Shown here in pieces: positions 56,397 through 64,000 of a stretch of 64,000 nt of DNA. The notes under the pieces are model-generated. The model saw nothing but the letters and a program-made list of their open reading frames with translations, was not told the DNA's origin and did no database searches. How positions within the stretch are numbered: position 1 is the stretch's first letter; the number at the start of each line of letters is the position of its first letter. Origin of the DNA: Pseudomonas putida (lineage in GTDB: Bacteria > Pseudomonadota > Gammaproteobacteria > Pseudomonadales > Pseudomonadaceae); the NCBI RefSeq assembly GCF_028682475.1, contig NZ_JANHLE010000015.1:1-64000 (forward strand). Direction: 5' to 3'. The translations under genes and the position numbers were made by a program.

Positions 56397-56744
56397 ATGC
56401 TCACTCCTCCCGAGGTCTTCAAAAGCCTGGCTGATGAGACCCGTGTCCGCGCCACTCTGCTGATCGCCAGTCAGGGCGAACTTTGTGTCTGCGAACTGAT
56501 GTGCGCTCTCGATGACAGCCAGCCGAAGATCAGCCGTCACCTCGCTCAATTGCGCAGCAGCGGACTGCTGCTGGATCGCCGTCAAGGGCAATGGGTCTAT
56601 TACCGCCTCAACCCCGATCTTCCTGGCTGGGTGCACGAAGTCCTGCAGGTGACATCCCAGGCCAACACCGACTGGCTGCAAAGCAACGCTTGCCGTCTGC
56701 AGAACATGGATGGACGTCCTGTGCGCGATGCGGTCTGTTGCTGA
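56397..56744 (+). CDS. arsR: Arsenic-responsive repressor ArsR
   Basis: A 115-residue winged-helix metalloregulator. The As(III) site is ELCVCELMC with Cys30, Cys32 and Cys36 at the start of the recognition-helix region. SQPKISRHLAQLRSSGLL is the DNA-recognition helix, and RRQGQWVYYRLN forms the wing. The C-terminus ends in Cys-Cys. The ATG follows AAAGGTG directly after the palindromic operator. arsC and arsH follow. Confidence 0.95.
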   Translation: MLTPPEVFKSLADETRVRATLLIASQGELCVCELMCALDDSQPKISRHLAQLRSSGLLLDRRQGQWVYYRLNPDLPGWVHEVLQVTSQANTDWLQSNACRLQNMDGRPVRDAVCC

Positions 56745-56766
56745 ACCCCTACTGAGTGAATTTTCC

Positions 56767-57237
56767 ATGCGAGTCCTGTTCATGTGCACGGCCAATAGCT
56801 GCCGCAGCATTCTTTCAGAAGCCATGTTCAATCACCTGGCGCCGGAAGGGTTTGAGGCGGTGAGTTCCGGCAGCTTTCCCAAGGGCGTGGTACACCCGCT
56901 CAGTCTGGCCACGCTGCAGCAGGCCGGCATTGCCATTGAAGGCTTGCGTAGCAAAGGCAACGATTGTTTCGAGGAAAACCCTGTGGATATCGTCATCACC
57001 GTCTGTGACAAGGCGGCGGGCGAAGCCTGCCCGGCGTACTTCGGCCCCGCGCTGAAATCCCATTGGGGTCTGGAAGACCCGTCCGATGTGAGCGGGGACA
57101 ATGCTGTGGTTGCTGCCGCGTTTCGCGCCACCCTGGGCCACATCGAACAACGCTGCAAAGCCTTCTTCGAGCTTCCCTTTAGCAGCCTCAGCCGCGATCA
57201 GCTCAAGCGCGAGCTGGATCGAATCGGCACTCTCTGA
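56767..57237 (+). CDS. arsC: Arsenate reductase ArsC (low-molecular-weight phosphatase type)
   Basis: A 156-residue arsenate reductase of the LMW tyrosine-phosphatase fold. The P-loop is C7-TANSC-R13 (CX5R), with a second cysteine at 12. Two further cysteines lie in VCDKAAGEACP, as in the disulfide-relay enzymes that use thioredoxin or glutaredoxin. It reduces arsenate to arsenite. The start at 56767 lies 22 bases after arsR. Confidence 0.93.
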   Translation: MRVLFMCTANSCRSILSEAMFNHLAPEGFEAVSSGSFPKGVVHPLSLATLQQAGIAIEGLRSKGNDCFEENPVDIVITVCDKAAGEACPAYFGPALKSHWGLEDPSDVSGDNAVVAAAFRATLGHIEQRCKAFFELPFSSLSRDQLKRELDRIGTL

Positions 57238-57249
57238 GCAGGAGGACAC

Positions 57250-57951
57250 ATGTCAGAGCAACTACCCAATCTGGACCTTTCCCTGTTCGATGGTGCACCG
57301 GGCGCAACCTGTGCAAGCGATCACAAGCCGCGCATTCTGCTGTTGTATGGGTCAACCCGTGAGCGCTCGTTCAGCCGGCTGTTGGTGGAGGAGGCTGCAC
57401 GACTCCTGGAGCATTTCGGTGCAGAGACCCGCATTTTCAATCCTTGCGGGTTGCCGCTGCCCGACGATGCTCCGGTAGAGCATCCCAAGGTGCAGGAGCT
57501 GCGTGACCTGGTGTTGTGGTCAGAAGGCCAGGTCTGGTGTTCGCCGGAACGCCATGGTGCGATGTCGGCAGTGTTCAAGGCACAGATCGACTGGATTCCC
57601 CTGGCGCTGGGCGCCATCCGACCCAGCCAGGGCAAGACGCTGGCAGTCATGCAGGTCTGTGGCGGTTCACAGTCGTTCAACGTGGTGAATCAGCTCCGGG
57701 TGTTGGGGCGCTGGATGCGGATGTTCACCATCCCCAATCAGTCCTCGGTGCCCAAGGCGTTCATGGAATTCGACGAAGCAGGCCGGATGAAACCGTCGGC
57801 GTACTACGACCGGGTCGTCGACGTGATGGAAGAGTTGGTGAAATTTACCCTGCTGCTACGCGATCGGCAGGAGTACCTGGTGGACCGCTACTCGGAACGC
57901 AAAGAGACCGCCGAGCAACTCACGGCCCGTGTAAACCAGCGCTCGATCTGA
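57250..57951 (+). CDS. arsH: Organoarsenical-oxidising NADPH:FMN oxidoreductase ArsH
   Basis: A 233-residue flavodoxin-fold enzyme of the ArsH family. The FMN phosphate loop is [15 protein letters not shown], and the ring-binding segments are [20 protein letters not shown] and [17 protein letters not shown]. ArsH oxidises trivalent organoarsenicals and reduces quinones. It follows arsC by 12 bases. No ArsB or Acr3 efflux gene lies between or beside these genes. Confidence 0.95.
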   Translation: MSEQLPNLDLSLFDGAPGATCASDHKPRILLLYGSTRERSFSRLLVEEAARLLEHFGAETRIFNPCGLPLPDDAPVEHPKVQELRDLVLWSEGQVWCSPERHGAMSAVFKAQIDWIPLALGAIRPSQGKTLAVMQVCGGSQSFNVVNQLRVLGRWMRMFTIPNQSSVPKAFMEFDEAGRMKPSAYYDRVVDVMEELVKFTLLLRDRQEYLVDRYSERKETAEQLTARVNQRSI

Positions 57952-57978
57952 GGCTGACGCTGCCTTCACTACCATTGA

Positions 57979-58004
57979 AAGGCCCGCCTAACCGGCGGGT
58001 CTTC
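57979..58004 (+). terminator. arsH terminator-like hairpin
   Basis: GGCCCGCC and GGCGGGTC form an 8-bp stem with one G-T pair, followed by a short T run, 30 bases after arsH. Confidence 0.65.
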
Positions 58005-58032
58005 AGCTGGCTGATCGCTTTCCGATTTCCGC

Positions 58033-58614
58033 TCAAAGAAGGGGATCTTTATCCTGCGGATTGTCGGCGGTACCGGTCTGTGCCGAGTCCGTCGCCGCCA
58101 GCTTCGCCATCAGATTCGCCGACAATTCAGGCCCCTGAATATGAGCGTTGAGCGCGGCCAGCGATTGCAGTTCAGTTTCCTTCTTCTTCTGCTCGGCAAT
58201 TTTCAGCTCGATCTTCTCCTGCTCTTCCGGTGGCATGGCATCGAATTCTTCTTGCGTGATGCCCAGTTCGTTCAGCAGTTTGAGTTTGATCTTCTCGGCA
58301 GGCGAGAGGGCCATGTAATCGCGAAACTCCTGGGCGACACTCGTGGTCGGGGTATCAGCGGCGCCGGCACTGGCCTGTTCACGGCGGGCAACGTCCGGGT
58401 TCTGCAGCTGCACCTTGAGCTTGGCGAAGGCTTCTTCGCGGGCATCCTCGGCGTTCTGCTGTGCGGTATTGCCGCGGTTTTGCTGTTGTGCGGCCGCGCC
58501 GCTGGTGGCAACCGGGGCGCGGAACTGTGCCTGCAGCTCGGCGCTTGCCTCAGACGTGCCGCGTAGCGGATTGATTACCTGCTGTTGCCAGCCGACTCCA
58601 TTGACGATGTTCAC
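58033..58614 (-). CDS. Protein of unknown function (193 aa)
   Basis: A 193-residue soluble protein. Residues 1-80 are low-complexity and rich in Ala, Gln and Asn. The middle (about 95-150) is a probable helical domain, YMALSPAEKIKLKLLNELG followed by TQEEFDAMPPEEQEKIELK, rich in Lys and Glu. The C-terminus is disordered. There is no signal peptide or membrane helix. The conserved-looking centre suggests a real Pseudomonas family, but I do not recognise it. Confidence 0.7.
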   Translation of the reverse strand: MNIVNGVGWQQQVINPLRGTSEASAELQAQFRAPVATSGAAAQQQNRGNTAQQNAEDAREEAFAKLKVQLQNPDVARREQASAGAADTPTTSVAQEFRDYMALSPAEKIKLKLLNELGITQEEFDAMPPEEQEKIELKIAEQKKKETELQSLAALNAHIQGPELSANLMAKLAATDSAQTGTADNPQDKDPLL

Positions 58615-58851
58615 CCGATCGATCTCCTTGAACGAATGCAGGAATACGATCCATCAAGGGCAAATCCTGTGCCAGCTGGTCAACGTCCCGCCAGGCTCTA
58701 CTATATTAGGGGGTGCGCAGTGGTGCGGCCGACGCACCCTTGGAGCCTGTTTGCCGTGAAGGGGAAATTCCTTGCCGCCAACGGCAAACAATCAGCGAGA
58801 CAGTGATAAGGCAAGACTGGGACGACGACGTCCGGACAAGGGAGAAAGTCC

Positions 58852-59865
58852 ATGAGTCAAGCATCTGAATCGGCAGCATCCAGGGTTCCACCTGTAGCCT
58901 TTGAGGGCGTTCAGTTGCAAACCCTGCTGGACCTGATCAGTGACGGTATCTGGGATTGGAATGCCAACACCGGGTACGTATACCGCAATCCGGGTTGGTA
59001 CAAGATGCTTGGCTATGCCAGCCACTCACTGGATAACACGGTGTTCACCTGGGAGAGTGTCATCCATCCCGACGACTATCCGCGGGTGATGGAGCATTTT
59101 GAGGCCTATATCACCCAGCGCGCTGAACAGTATCGGGTGCAGTACCGCTGCAAATGTCAGGACGGCAGCTACCTGTGGATTGAAGACAGCGGCCATGTCA
59201 TTGCGCGTAACCCGGATGGTTCAGTGGCGCGGATGCTGGGCGCGCATCGCAACATCGACGCCAGCAAGCGTTTGTTGCAGCAACTGGAGCAGCAGAATCA
59301 TTCACTCGAAGCGCTGGTCGCCGAGCGTACGCGCGAGCTGTCGTGGGTGAATCAGCAGTTGCAGCGCCAACTGGACGAGAACCGCGACCTGGCTGAACGT
59401 GATGCCCTGACCCTGATTGCCAACCGTTATCGCCTGGAAAAAGTCCTGCAGCAAGAATGTGAGCGCGCCCGGCGTTTTCGTCAGCCACTGTCGCTGATCG
59501 TTATGGATCTGGATGACTTCAAGCCAATCAACGATCGCTACGGTCACGCGCGCGGTGACAGCGCCCTGGTCGACCTGGTGGGGCTGATCAGACGCTGCCT
59601 GCGTGAGTCGCAGATGCTGGCCCGTTGGGGCGGCGATGAGTTTGTCGTGGTGCTGGTTGATGCGTCGCTTGACGATGCGCGCAGGTTGGCGATGACCATT
59701 CGCCAGGCGCTGGAGCAGGCGCCGCCGATAGGCGAGTGCCAACTGACCATGAGCTATGGCGTGGTGCAGCGCCTGGAAGGAGAGGGTCAGGCGCAAATGC
59801 TGGCGCGGGCTGATCAAGCCCTGTATCGGGCCAAGGCGGCGGGCAAGGACCGGGTGGGTGAGTGA
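58852..59865 (+). CDS. PAS-GGDEF protein, probable diguanylate cyclase
   Basis: A 337-residue cytosolic protein. A PAS domain of the PAS_3 type (about 22-145, DGIWDWNANTGYVYRNPGWYK) is followed by a PAC motif, a coiled-coil linker (about 140-180) and a GGDEF domain. The active site is RWGGDEF near 259-263, intact. The place of the inhibitory RxxD site holds RESQ, so product inhibition is probably lost. It should make c-di-GMP in response to a PAS signal. No transmembrane helix is present. Confidence 0.92.
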   Translation: MSQASESAASRVPPVAFEGVQLQTLLDLISDGIWDWNANTGYVYRNPGWYKMLGYASHSLDNTVFTWESVIHPDDYPRVMEHFEAYITQRAEQYRVQYRCKCQDGSYLWIEDSGHVIARNPDGSVARMLGAHRNIDASKRLLQQLEQQNHSLEALVAERTRELSWVNQQLQRQLDENRDLAERDALTLIANRYRLEKVLQQECERARRFRQPLSLIVMDLDDFKPINDRYGHARGDSALVDLVGLIRRCLRESQMLARWGGDEFVVVLVDASLDDARRLAMTIRQALEQAPPIGECQLTMSYGVVQRLEGEGQAQMLARADQALYRAKAAGKDRVGE

Positions 59866-59905
59866 AAGCCCACTGCGATGTGCGCAGTGGGGCTCCGGTC
59901 TGTGA

Positions 59906-60952
59906 TTACCAGTGTTGCGCCAGCGGCTGGGGCCCGTCGTGAGCGGGGAACAAGGGCAGGACGTCTTCGCCCAGCTCTTGAATGATGTCTAGCGCAGGGC
60001 GTCGCGCCAGTTGGATGCCCAGCGCTGCGTGATTCACCCCGGCAGCGCGCCACTCACCGAGCAACTCGATCAGGCCCTTGCGACCGGTCTTGAGCACATA
60101 GCCGCCGCGCAGCGCGGTACGGGGATAGTTCGGATCCTCGTCCAGGTCAATCCACTCGTTGGTCACATGGGGACGGAATCCTCGGTCTGGAATATGGCTG
60201 CGCCAGGCGCGGATTTTCTCGGCCAGCTGTCGCGGGCCGATGCTGGTTTGCGTTGATTGCGGGTAGGTCAGCCAGCCATCGGCATGATCTCCCAATCACT
60301 GCATCGATTGGCGCGACGAGCCGGTGACCAGCAATGGAATCTTGCCAGTGGCGGGCTTTGGCAGTAATTGAGCTCCGCTCAGGTGGCCGAGCGGGGAGGC
60401 GATCGAATGCTCTCCCTCCTGCAGTAGCTGACGAAAATAGCTCACTGCTTCGGCAAAGCGCTCGCCGCGTTCACTGTGCTCCAGGCCATACGCCGGAAAC
60501 TCCACAGGACGGTCACCGGAAGCGATGCCCATGACCAGACGTGCGCCAGACAGTCGGTCGATGGTCGCAGCCGCTTTGGCCAGGTCGATCGGATGGCGCA
60601 GGGAAAAAATCGCGCTGCCGGCGGCCAGGCTGATGCGTTGCGTCCTGGCGGCCAGATAGGCCAGGTAGGTGAAGGGGTCGAAGACTTGCCCGGCATCGCC
60701 GAAGTACGGATCGAACAACGGCACGTCCCTGACCCAGACAGCAGCGAAACCGAGGCGGTCGATCTCGCTGACAAGCTCGGCCTGTCCGGCCAGGATGTTC
60801 ATATCGCCTTGATAGAAGCGCAGAGGCAGAAAGATGCCCAGCGTCAGTTGATCTGCCGCGAACATCCGGTTGTAGCCAGGGTGCCCGGCAAACGCGGGTG
60901 CGCTGGCGCCTCGGGTGGTTGCGTGGGCGGTGCGTATCACAGTCTCGTTCAT
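59906..60952 (-). pseudogene. Luciferase-like (LLM) flavin oxidoreductase, broken by an in-frame TGA
   Basis: Two parts in one frame encode a single LLM-class monooxygenase of about 348 residues. The N-terminal part (60952-60296) has FAADQLTLGIFLPLRFYQGD and GARLVMGIASGDRPVEFPAYG, typical of the TIGR03571 group. It ends SSRQSMQ followed by TGA at 60296-60298. The frame continues at once with LGDHADGWLTYPQ. Relatives have Trp at this position, so TGG has become TGA. Everything else is intact, which suggests a recent loss or a sequencing error. The GST gene lies upstream on the same strand. Confidence 0.85.
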
Positions 60953-60976
60953 GCCGATTCTCTTCTGCGTCAGGTG

Positions 60977-61621
60977 TCAGGGGCCGGTCGCCGGTTGCGG
61001 CAGGTTGATGCCGCGTTGCACCGCGGGGCGCTGGCTGACCCGGTCAAACCAGGTGCTCAGGTGGCTGAAATCGTTGAAATCGAAATCGATGATGCGGGCG
61101 ATGTGCATCCAGCCGAAGGTGGCAATGTCGGCGATGCTGTACTCCGGGCCAGCCAGCCAGTGGCTGTCTTTCAGGTGGCTGTCCAGCGTGGCGAAGGTGT
61201 CTTCGGTGAGGCCTCGAAAGCGTTCGGTAACCGCTGTGTTGGGTGGGCTTTCGAACAGTTCGTAATGCACCCGTTGACCAAGGATCGGTCCCATGCTCGA
61301 GGTGTGAAACATCAACCACTTGATGGCTGACCAACGCATGTGCGGATTGTCTGGCAGCAGGCGGCCGGTTTTTTCCGCCAGGTACAGGAGGATGGCCGCA
61401 GACTCGAACAGCGTGATGCCTGTGGTTTCATCGACCAAGACGGGAATGCGCCCATGGGGATTGAGCTTGAGGAACTGCGCGCGACGGTGGTCGCCCTGCT
61501 CGATACGGACATGCCTCAGGGTATACGGTATGCCCAGCTCTTCCAGGGCGATGGTGATCTTGAATCCATTAGGAGAGCTATCGGTGTAAAGGATCAGTCC
61601 AGGGTCGTTCATATTTCGCAT
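60977..61621 (-). CDS. Glutathione S-transferase family protein
   Basis: A 214-residue GST. The N-terminal thioredoxin-like domain (about 8-88) begins LILYTDSSPNGFKITIALEEL; NPHGRIPVLVDE with the cis-proline and FESAAILLYLAEK bind glutathione. The helical domain has the N-cap motif YSIADIATFGW. The sequence resembles the YfcG/Ure2-like (Nu) class. The start is 61621 or the Met at 61612. It is divergent from a LysR gene and lies 24 bases before the oxidoreductase pseudogene, so the two probably formed an operon. Confidence 0.92.
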   Translation of the reverse strand: MRNMNDPGLILYTDSSPNGFKITIALEELGIPYTLRHVRIEQGDHRRAQFLKLNPHGRIPVLVDETTGITLFESAAILLYLAEKTGRLLPDNPHMRWSAIKWLMFHTSSMGPILGQRVHYELFESPPNTAVTERFRGLTEDTFATLDSHLKDSHWLAGPEYSIADIATFGWMHIARIIDFDFNDFSHLSTWFDRVSQRPAVQRGINLPQPATGP

Positions 61622-61715
61622 CCTGCGTGGCTAAAGCTGCTTTGTAGTTGACGCTCTGCCAACTATCCTAGAGCGCTGCAATGACCTTGAGAAACGATGA
61701 TTTCTCTCTTATGGA

Positions 61716-61730
61716 TTTAGAATTACTAAA
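61716..61730. promoter_or_regulatory. Candidate LysR box
   Basis: TTTAG-AATTA-CTAAA is a perfect dyad of the T-N11-A type. It lies 15 bases before the LysR gene and about 95 bases from the divergent GST gene, so the regulator may control both. Confidence 0.6.
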
Positions 61731-61744
61731 CTGAGGTTGGGCCT

Positions 61745-62644
61745 GTGGGAGCCGTTTTACCGTTGCTGGCGTTGCGCGCCTTTACCGAGACAGGACGCCT
61801 GGGCAGTTTGAAGGCGGCGGCCGAACGGCTGGGGGTCACGCCTGGCGCGGTTAGCCAACAGATACGTTTGCTGGAGGAGCGGGTGGGCGTTGCGCTGTTT
61901 GTGCGTGGGCATCATGGGGTGTACCTCACTGAAGCCGGTGCGCGGGTGCACGCCAGTTTGCTGCGCGGTTTTGACCTGATCGAAAAATCCTATTCAACGC
62001 TGGAAAACCTGACCCTGGAAAAAAGCCTCACCATCAGCACGGTCCCTTCGTTTGCTGCGGCTTGGCTGGTACCGAGGATCGGTCGTTTCAGTGCATTGCA
62101 TCCACAGATCGAGGTGCGCGTCGAAGCTTCGGCGACGCTGGTGGACTTCAAGCGCGATCGGGTTGACGTGGCCCTGCGCCATGGCCTGGGCACTTATCCT
62201 GGGCTGGAGTCGATTCGGCTGATGGCGCCGGTGTTGTTGCCGGTAGTCAGCCCAGCGTTACTGGCCCAGGGTCCGCTCATTGATGAGCCGGCCGATTGCC
62301 TCAAGTACCCCTTGTTGCAAGATGGCGATCGCGCTGACTGGGTGCTCTGGTTACAGGCCCATGGTGTACAGGTGGGGGACGAGGGGCGGCGCGGGATGAG
62401 TTTCGAAGAGGACCTGCTGCTGTTGCGTGCCGCGGCAGCGGGGCAGGGTATTGCCCTGGTTCAGGATACGCATGCGCAGGAGGATATCGACGCCGGAAAG
62501 CTGGTCGTGGCCCTGGATAAACCCTGGCCTTCACGATTCGCCTACTACCTGGTCAGTCGTCCTGAGACGGTGCAGCGTCCCGAGGTGCAGGCGTTCATTG
62601 ATTGGATCAGGGCCGAAGCCGAGAGCAGCCTGCCGGTACGTTGA
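61745..62644 (+). CDS. LysR-family regulator (GcvA-like)
   Basis: A 299-residue LysR regulator. The N-terminal helix-turn-helix is LGSLKAAAERLGVTPGAVSQQ. The effector domain (about 90-290) begins LTISTVPSFAAAWLVPRIGRF, a GcvA/AmpR-like signature. The start codon is GTG. It is divergent from the GST-oxidoreductase pair with a dyad between them, which suggests that it regulates them. The effector is unknown. Confidence 0.92.
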   Translation: MGAVLPLLALRAFTETGRLGSLKAAAERLGVTPGAVSQQIRLLEERVGVALFVRGHHGVYLTEAGARVHASLLRGFDLIEKSYSTLENLTLEKSLTISTVPSFAAAWLVPRIGRFSALHPQIEVRVEASATLVDFKRDRVDVALRHGLGTYPGLESIRLMAPVLLPVVSPALLAQGPLIDEPADCLKYPLLQDGDRADWVLWLQAHGVQVGDEGRRGMSFEEDLLLLRAAAAGQGIALVQDTHAQEDIDAGKLVVALDKPWPSRFAYYLVSRPETVQRPEVQAFIDWIRAEAESSLPVR

Positions 62645-62672
62645 GTCCTGTCCAGTTGTGCCGGCCCGAGGC

Positions 62673-62707
62673 AAAAAAAGACCCGCTGCACTTGCGCGCA
62701 GCGGGTC
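62673..62707 (-). terminator. lpdV intrinsic terminator
   Basis: GACCCGCTGC and GCAGCGGGTC form a perfect 10-bp stem. On the minus strand a run of seven T follows, which assigns it to lpdV. Confidence 0.93.
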
Positions 62708-62733
62708 AAATCGGCCGCAGCCGCTTCAGTGTG

Positions 62734-64000
62734 TTACAGGTGCAGGGCGTGACCGAGTGCCCGCAATGCCGCTTCCTGGACCGCCTCACCGAGGGTCGGG
62801 TGAGCATGGATGGTGCCGGCCACATCTTCCAGGCGAGCGCCCATTTCCAGGGACTGGGCGAACGCCGTCGACAATTCCGAGACGCCAACGCCAACGGCCT
62901 GCCAGCCGAGGATCAGGTGATTGTCGCGACGCGCGACCACGCGCACGAAACCGCTTTTTGATTCCAGGGTCATGGCCCGGCCATTGGCGGCGAACGGGAA
63001 CTGCGCAACGATGCAGTCCAGGCCTTCCTGTTCGACGTGCTCCGGGGTCTTGCCGACCACCACCAGTTCCGGGTCGGTGAAGCACACCGCGGCAATGGCC
63101 GTGGGTTCGAAGCGCCGGGTTTTGCCGGCGATGATTTCAGCGACCATTTCGCCCTGGGCCATGGCCCGGTGGGCGAGCATCGGCTCACCGCTGAGATCGC
63201 CGATCGCCCAGACGTTGCGCATGCTGGTCTGGCAACGTTCGTCGATGGCGATCGCCGCGCCGTTCATCTTCAGCGCCAGGCTTTCCAGGTTGAAGCCCTG
63301 GGTGCGCGGTTTGCGACCCACGGCGACCAGGACCTGGTCGGTGTCCAGTTGCAGTAACTCGCCGTCCGGGTTGCGTACCTGCAGGCGCTGGCTGCCGGCA
63401 TCAAAGCCTTCGACGCTGTGTTTGAGGTAAAGCTTGATCCCGAGCTTTTTGATCGACTCGGCTACCGGTGCGGTCAGCTCGCTGTCATAAGTCGGCAGCA
63501 CCCGCTCACGGGCTTCGACCACGCTGACCTCGACGCCGAGCTTGCGGTAGGCAATACCCAGCTCCAGGCCAATGTAGCCGCCGCCAACCACTGTCAGGTG
63601 CTTGGGCAGGGCCTTGGGCGCCAGCGCTTCGGTGGACGAAATGATCGCGCCGCCGAGCGGCAGCATCGGCAGTTCGACGCTGCTGGAGCCGGTGGCCAGC
63701 AGCAGGTGTTCGCACTGGATGCGTTGGCCATCGACCTCGACGCTTTTGCCATCGAGGATCTTCGCCCAGCCATGGATCACCTTGACCCCGTGCTTTTTCA
63801 GCAAGGCGGCGACTCCGCTGGTCAGGCGATCAACGATGCCGTCTTTCCAGGCCACGCTCTGGCCGATGTCCAGGCTCGGTGGCGAGACCTTGATGCCCAG
63901 GTTCGACTGCTGGCTGTGCAACTGGGTCTGGTGGAACTGTTCGGCGACATGGATCAGTGCCTTGGACGGAATGCAGCCGATGTTCAGGCAGGTGCCGCCC
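62734..64000 (-). CDS. lpdV: Dihydrolipoyl dehydrogenase LpdV, branched-chain 2-oxo acid complex E3 (5' end outside window)
   Basis: The C-terminal 421 or so residues of an FAD disulfide oxidoreductase; the start lies beyond the right edge. The redox-active disulfide is visible at the edge in [15 protein letters not shown]. The NAD fold is [13 protein letters not shown], the second FAD motif is [18 protein letters not shown], and the His-Glu base pair of the partner subunit is in [15 protein letters not shown]. Segments such as [17 protein letters not shown] and [14 protein letters not shown] match LPD-Val of P. putida rather than the general Lpd. It normally ends bkdA1-bkdA2-bkdB-lpdV. Confidence 0.93.
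   Translation of the reverse strand, partial: GGTCLNIGCIPSKALIHVAEQFHQTQLHSQQSNLGIKVSPPSLDIGQSVAWKDGIVDRLTSGVAALLKKHGVKVIHGWAKILDGKSVEVDGQRIQCEHLLLATGSSSVELPMLPLGGAIISSTEALAPKALPKHLTVVGGGYIGLELGIAYRKLGVEVSVVEARERVLPTYDSELTAPVAESIKKLGIKLYLKHSVEGFDAGSQRLQVRNPDGELLQLDTDQVLVAVGRKPRTQGFNLESLALKMNGAAIAIDERCQTSMRNVWAIGDLSGEPMLAHRAMAQGEMVAEIIAGKTRRFEPTAIAAVCFTDPELVVVGKTPEHVEQEGLDCIVAQFPFAANGRAMTLESKSGFVRVVARRDNHLILGWQAVGVGVSELSTAFAQSLEMGARLEDVAGTIHAHPTLGEAVQEAALRALGHALHL

Noticed and set aside
56188-58004. tRNA-Arg(CCT) as attachment site of an ars island
   Set aside because: No integrase is present, and no direct repeat of the tRNA 3' end was found downstream in the window.
60296-60298. TGA as selenocysteine codon
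   Set aside because: LLM oxidoreductases have no selenocysteine, relatives have Trp here, and no SECIS-like hairpin follows immediately.

Overview
The window is chromosomal DNA of a Pseudomonas, most likely of the P. putida group. The evidence is gene content and order: an arginine block (aotJQMP-argR, aruCFGDB-x-aruE) running on to alaS, lysC, rsmA, a tRNA cluster, mgtE and amrZ; a phenylalanine block (phhA-phhB-tyrB2, phhR, aroP2); and lpdV at the right edge. Several copies of a Pseudomonas-type REP pair (core GCGGGGCAAGCCCGC) support this. Base composition is high in GC throughout. I see no prophage, insertion sequence, CRISPR array or replication origin.

Layout. 1-2904 is the 3' end of a large RTX adhesin that begins outside the window. 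3007-9461 holds a DUF454 membrane protein, a YecA-like protein, recQ, a MarR regulator, the patatin autotransporter plpD and a SelW-like thioredoxin-fold protein. 9468-15235 holds a DMT exporter, two AraC regulators, an Mpo1-like protein, trkH and a nitroreductase. 15320-18327 is a Cpx-like module (sensor kinase, Spy/CpxP-like protein, response regulator) preceded by a coiled-coil membrane protein. 18447-23822 is yciI-yciB, divergent from yciV-yciO-scpA-scpB-rluB, a housekeeping block for RNA turnover, tRNA and rRNA modification and chromosome segregation.

24450-33799 is aromatic amino acid and acetate metabolism. AroP2 imports aromatic amino acids, PhhA hydroxylates phenylalanine, PhhB recycles the pterin cofactor, and TyrB2 transaminates the products. 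PhhR, encoded divergently, controls the set. AcsA activates acetate, an end product of such catabolism. 34357-46444 is arginine import, the ArgR regulator and the arginine succinyltransferase pathway to glutamate and succinate. A second-type lumazine synthase under an FMN riboswitch follows.

47590-54728 holds alaS, lysC, rsmA, tRNA-Ser, three tandem tRNA-Arg genes, mgtE and amrZ. The last 9 kb looks more accessory: phnN, a small secreted or anchored protein, tRNA-Arg(CCT), an arsR-arsC-arsH cluster without an efflux pump, an unknown protein, a PAS-GGDEF protein, a luciferase-family oxidoreductase broken by a TGA, a glutathione transferase, a LysR regulator and the 3' part of lpdV.

The most useful observations beyond ordinary annotation are: a hairpin conserved by compensatory changes in the tRNA-Arg spacers; the single stop codon in the flavin oxidoreductase; the efflux-less ars cluster; the riboswitch-controlled lumazine synthase; candidate PhhR and ArgR sites placed where the biology predicts; an internal start in lysC; a possible leader peptide before aroP2; and several long inverted repeats of unknown role. 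I found no clear candidate for a wholly new multi-gene system.
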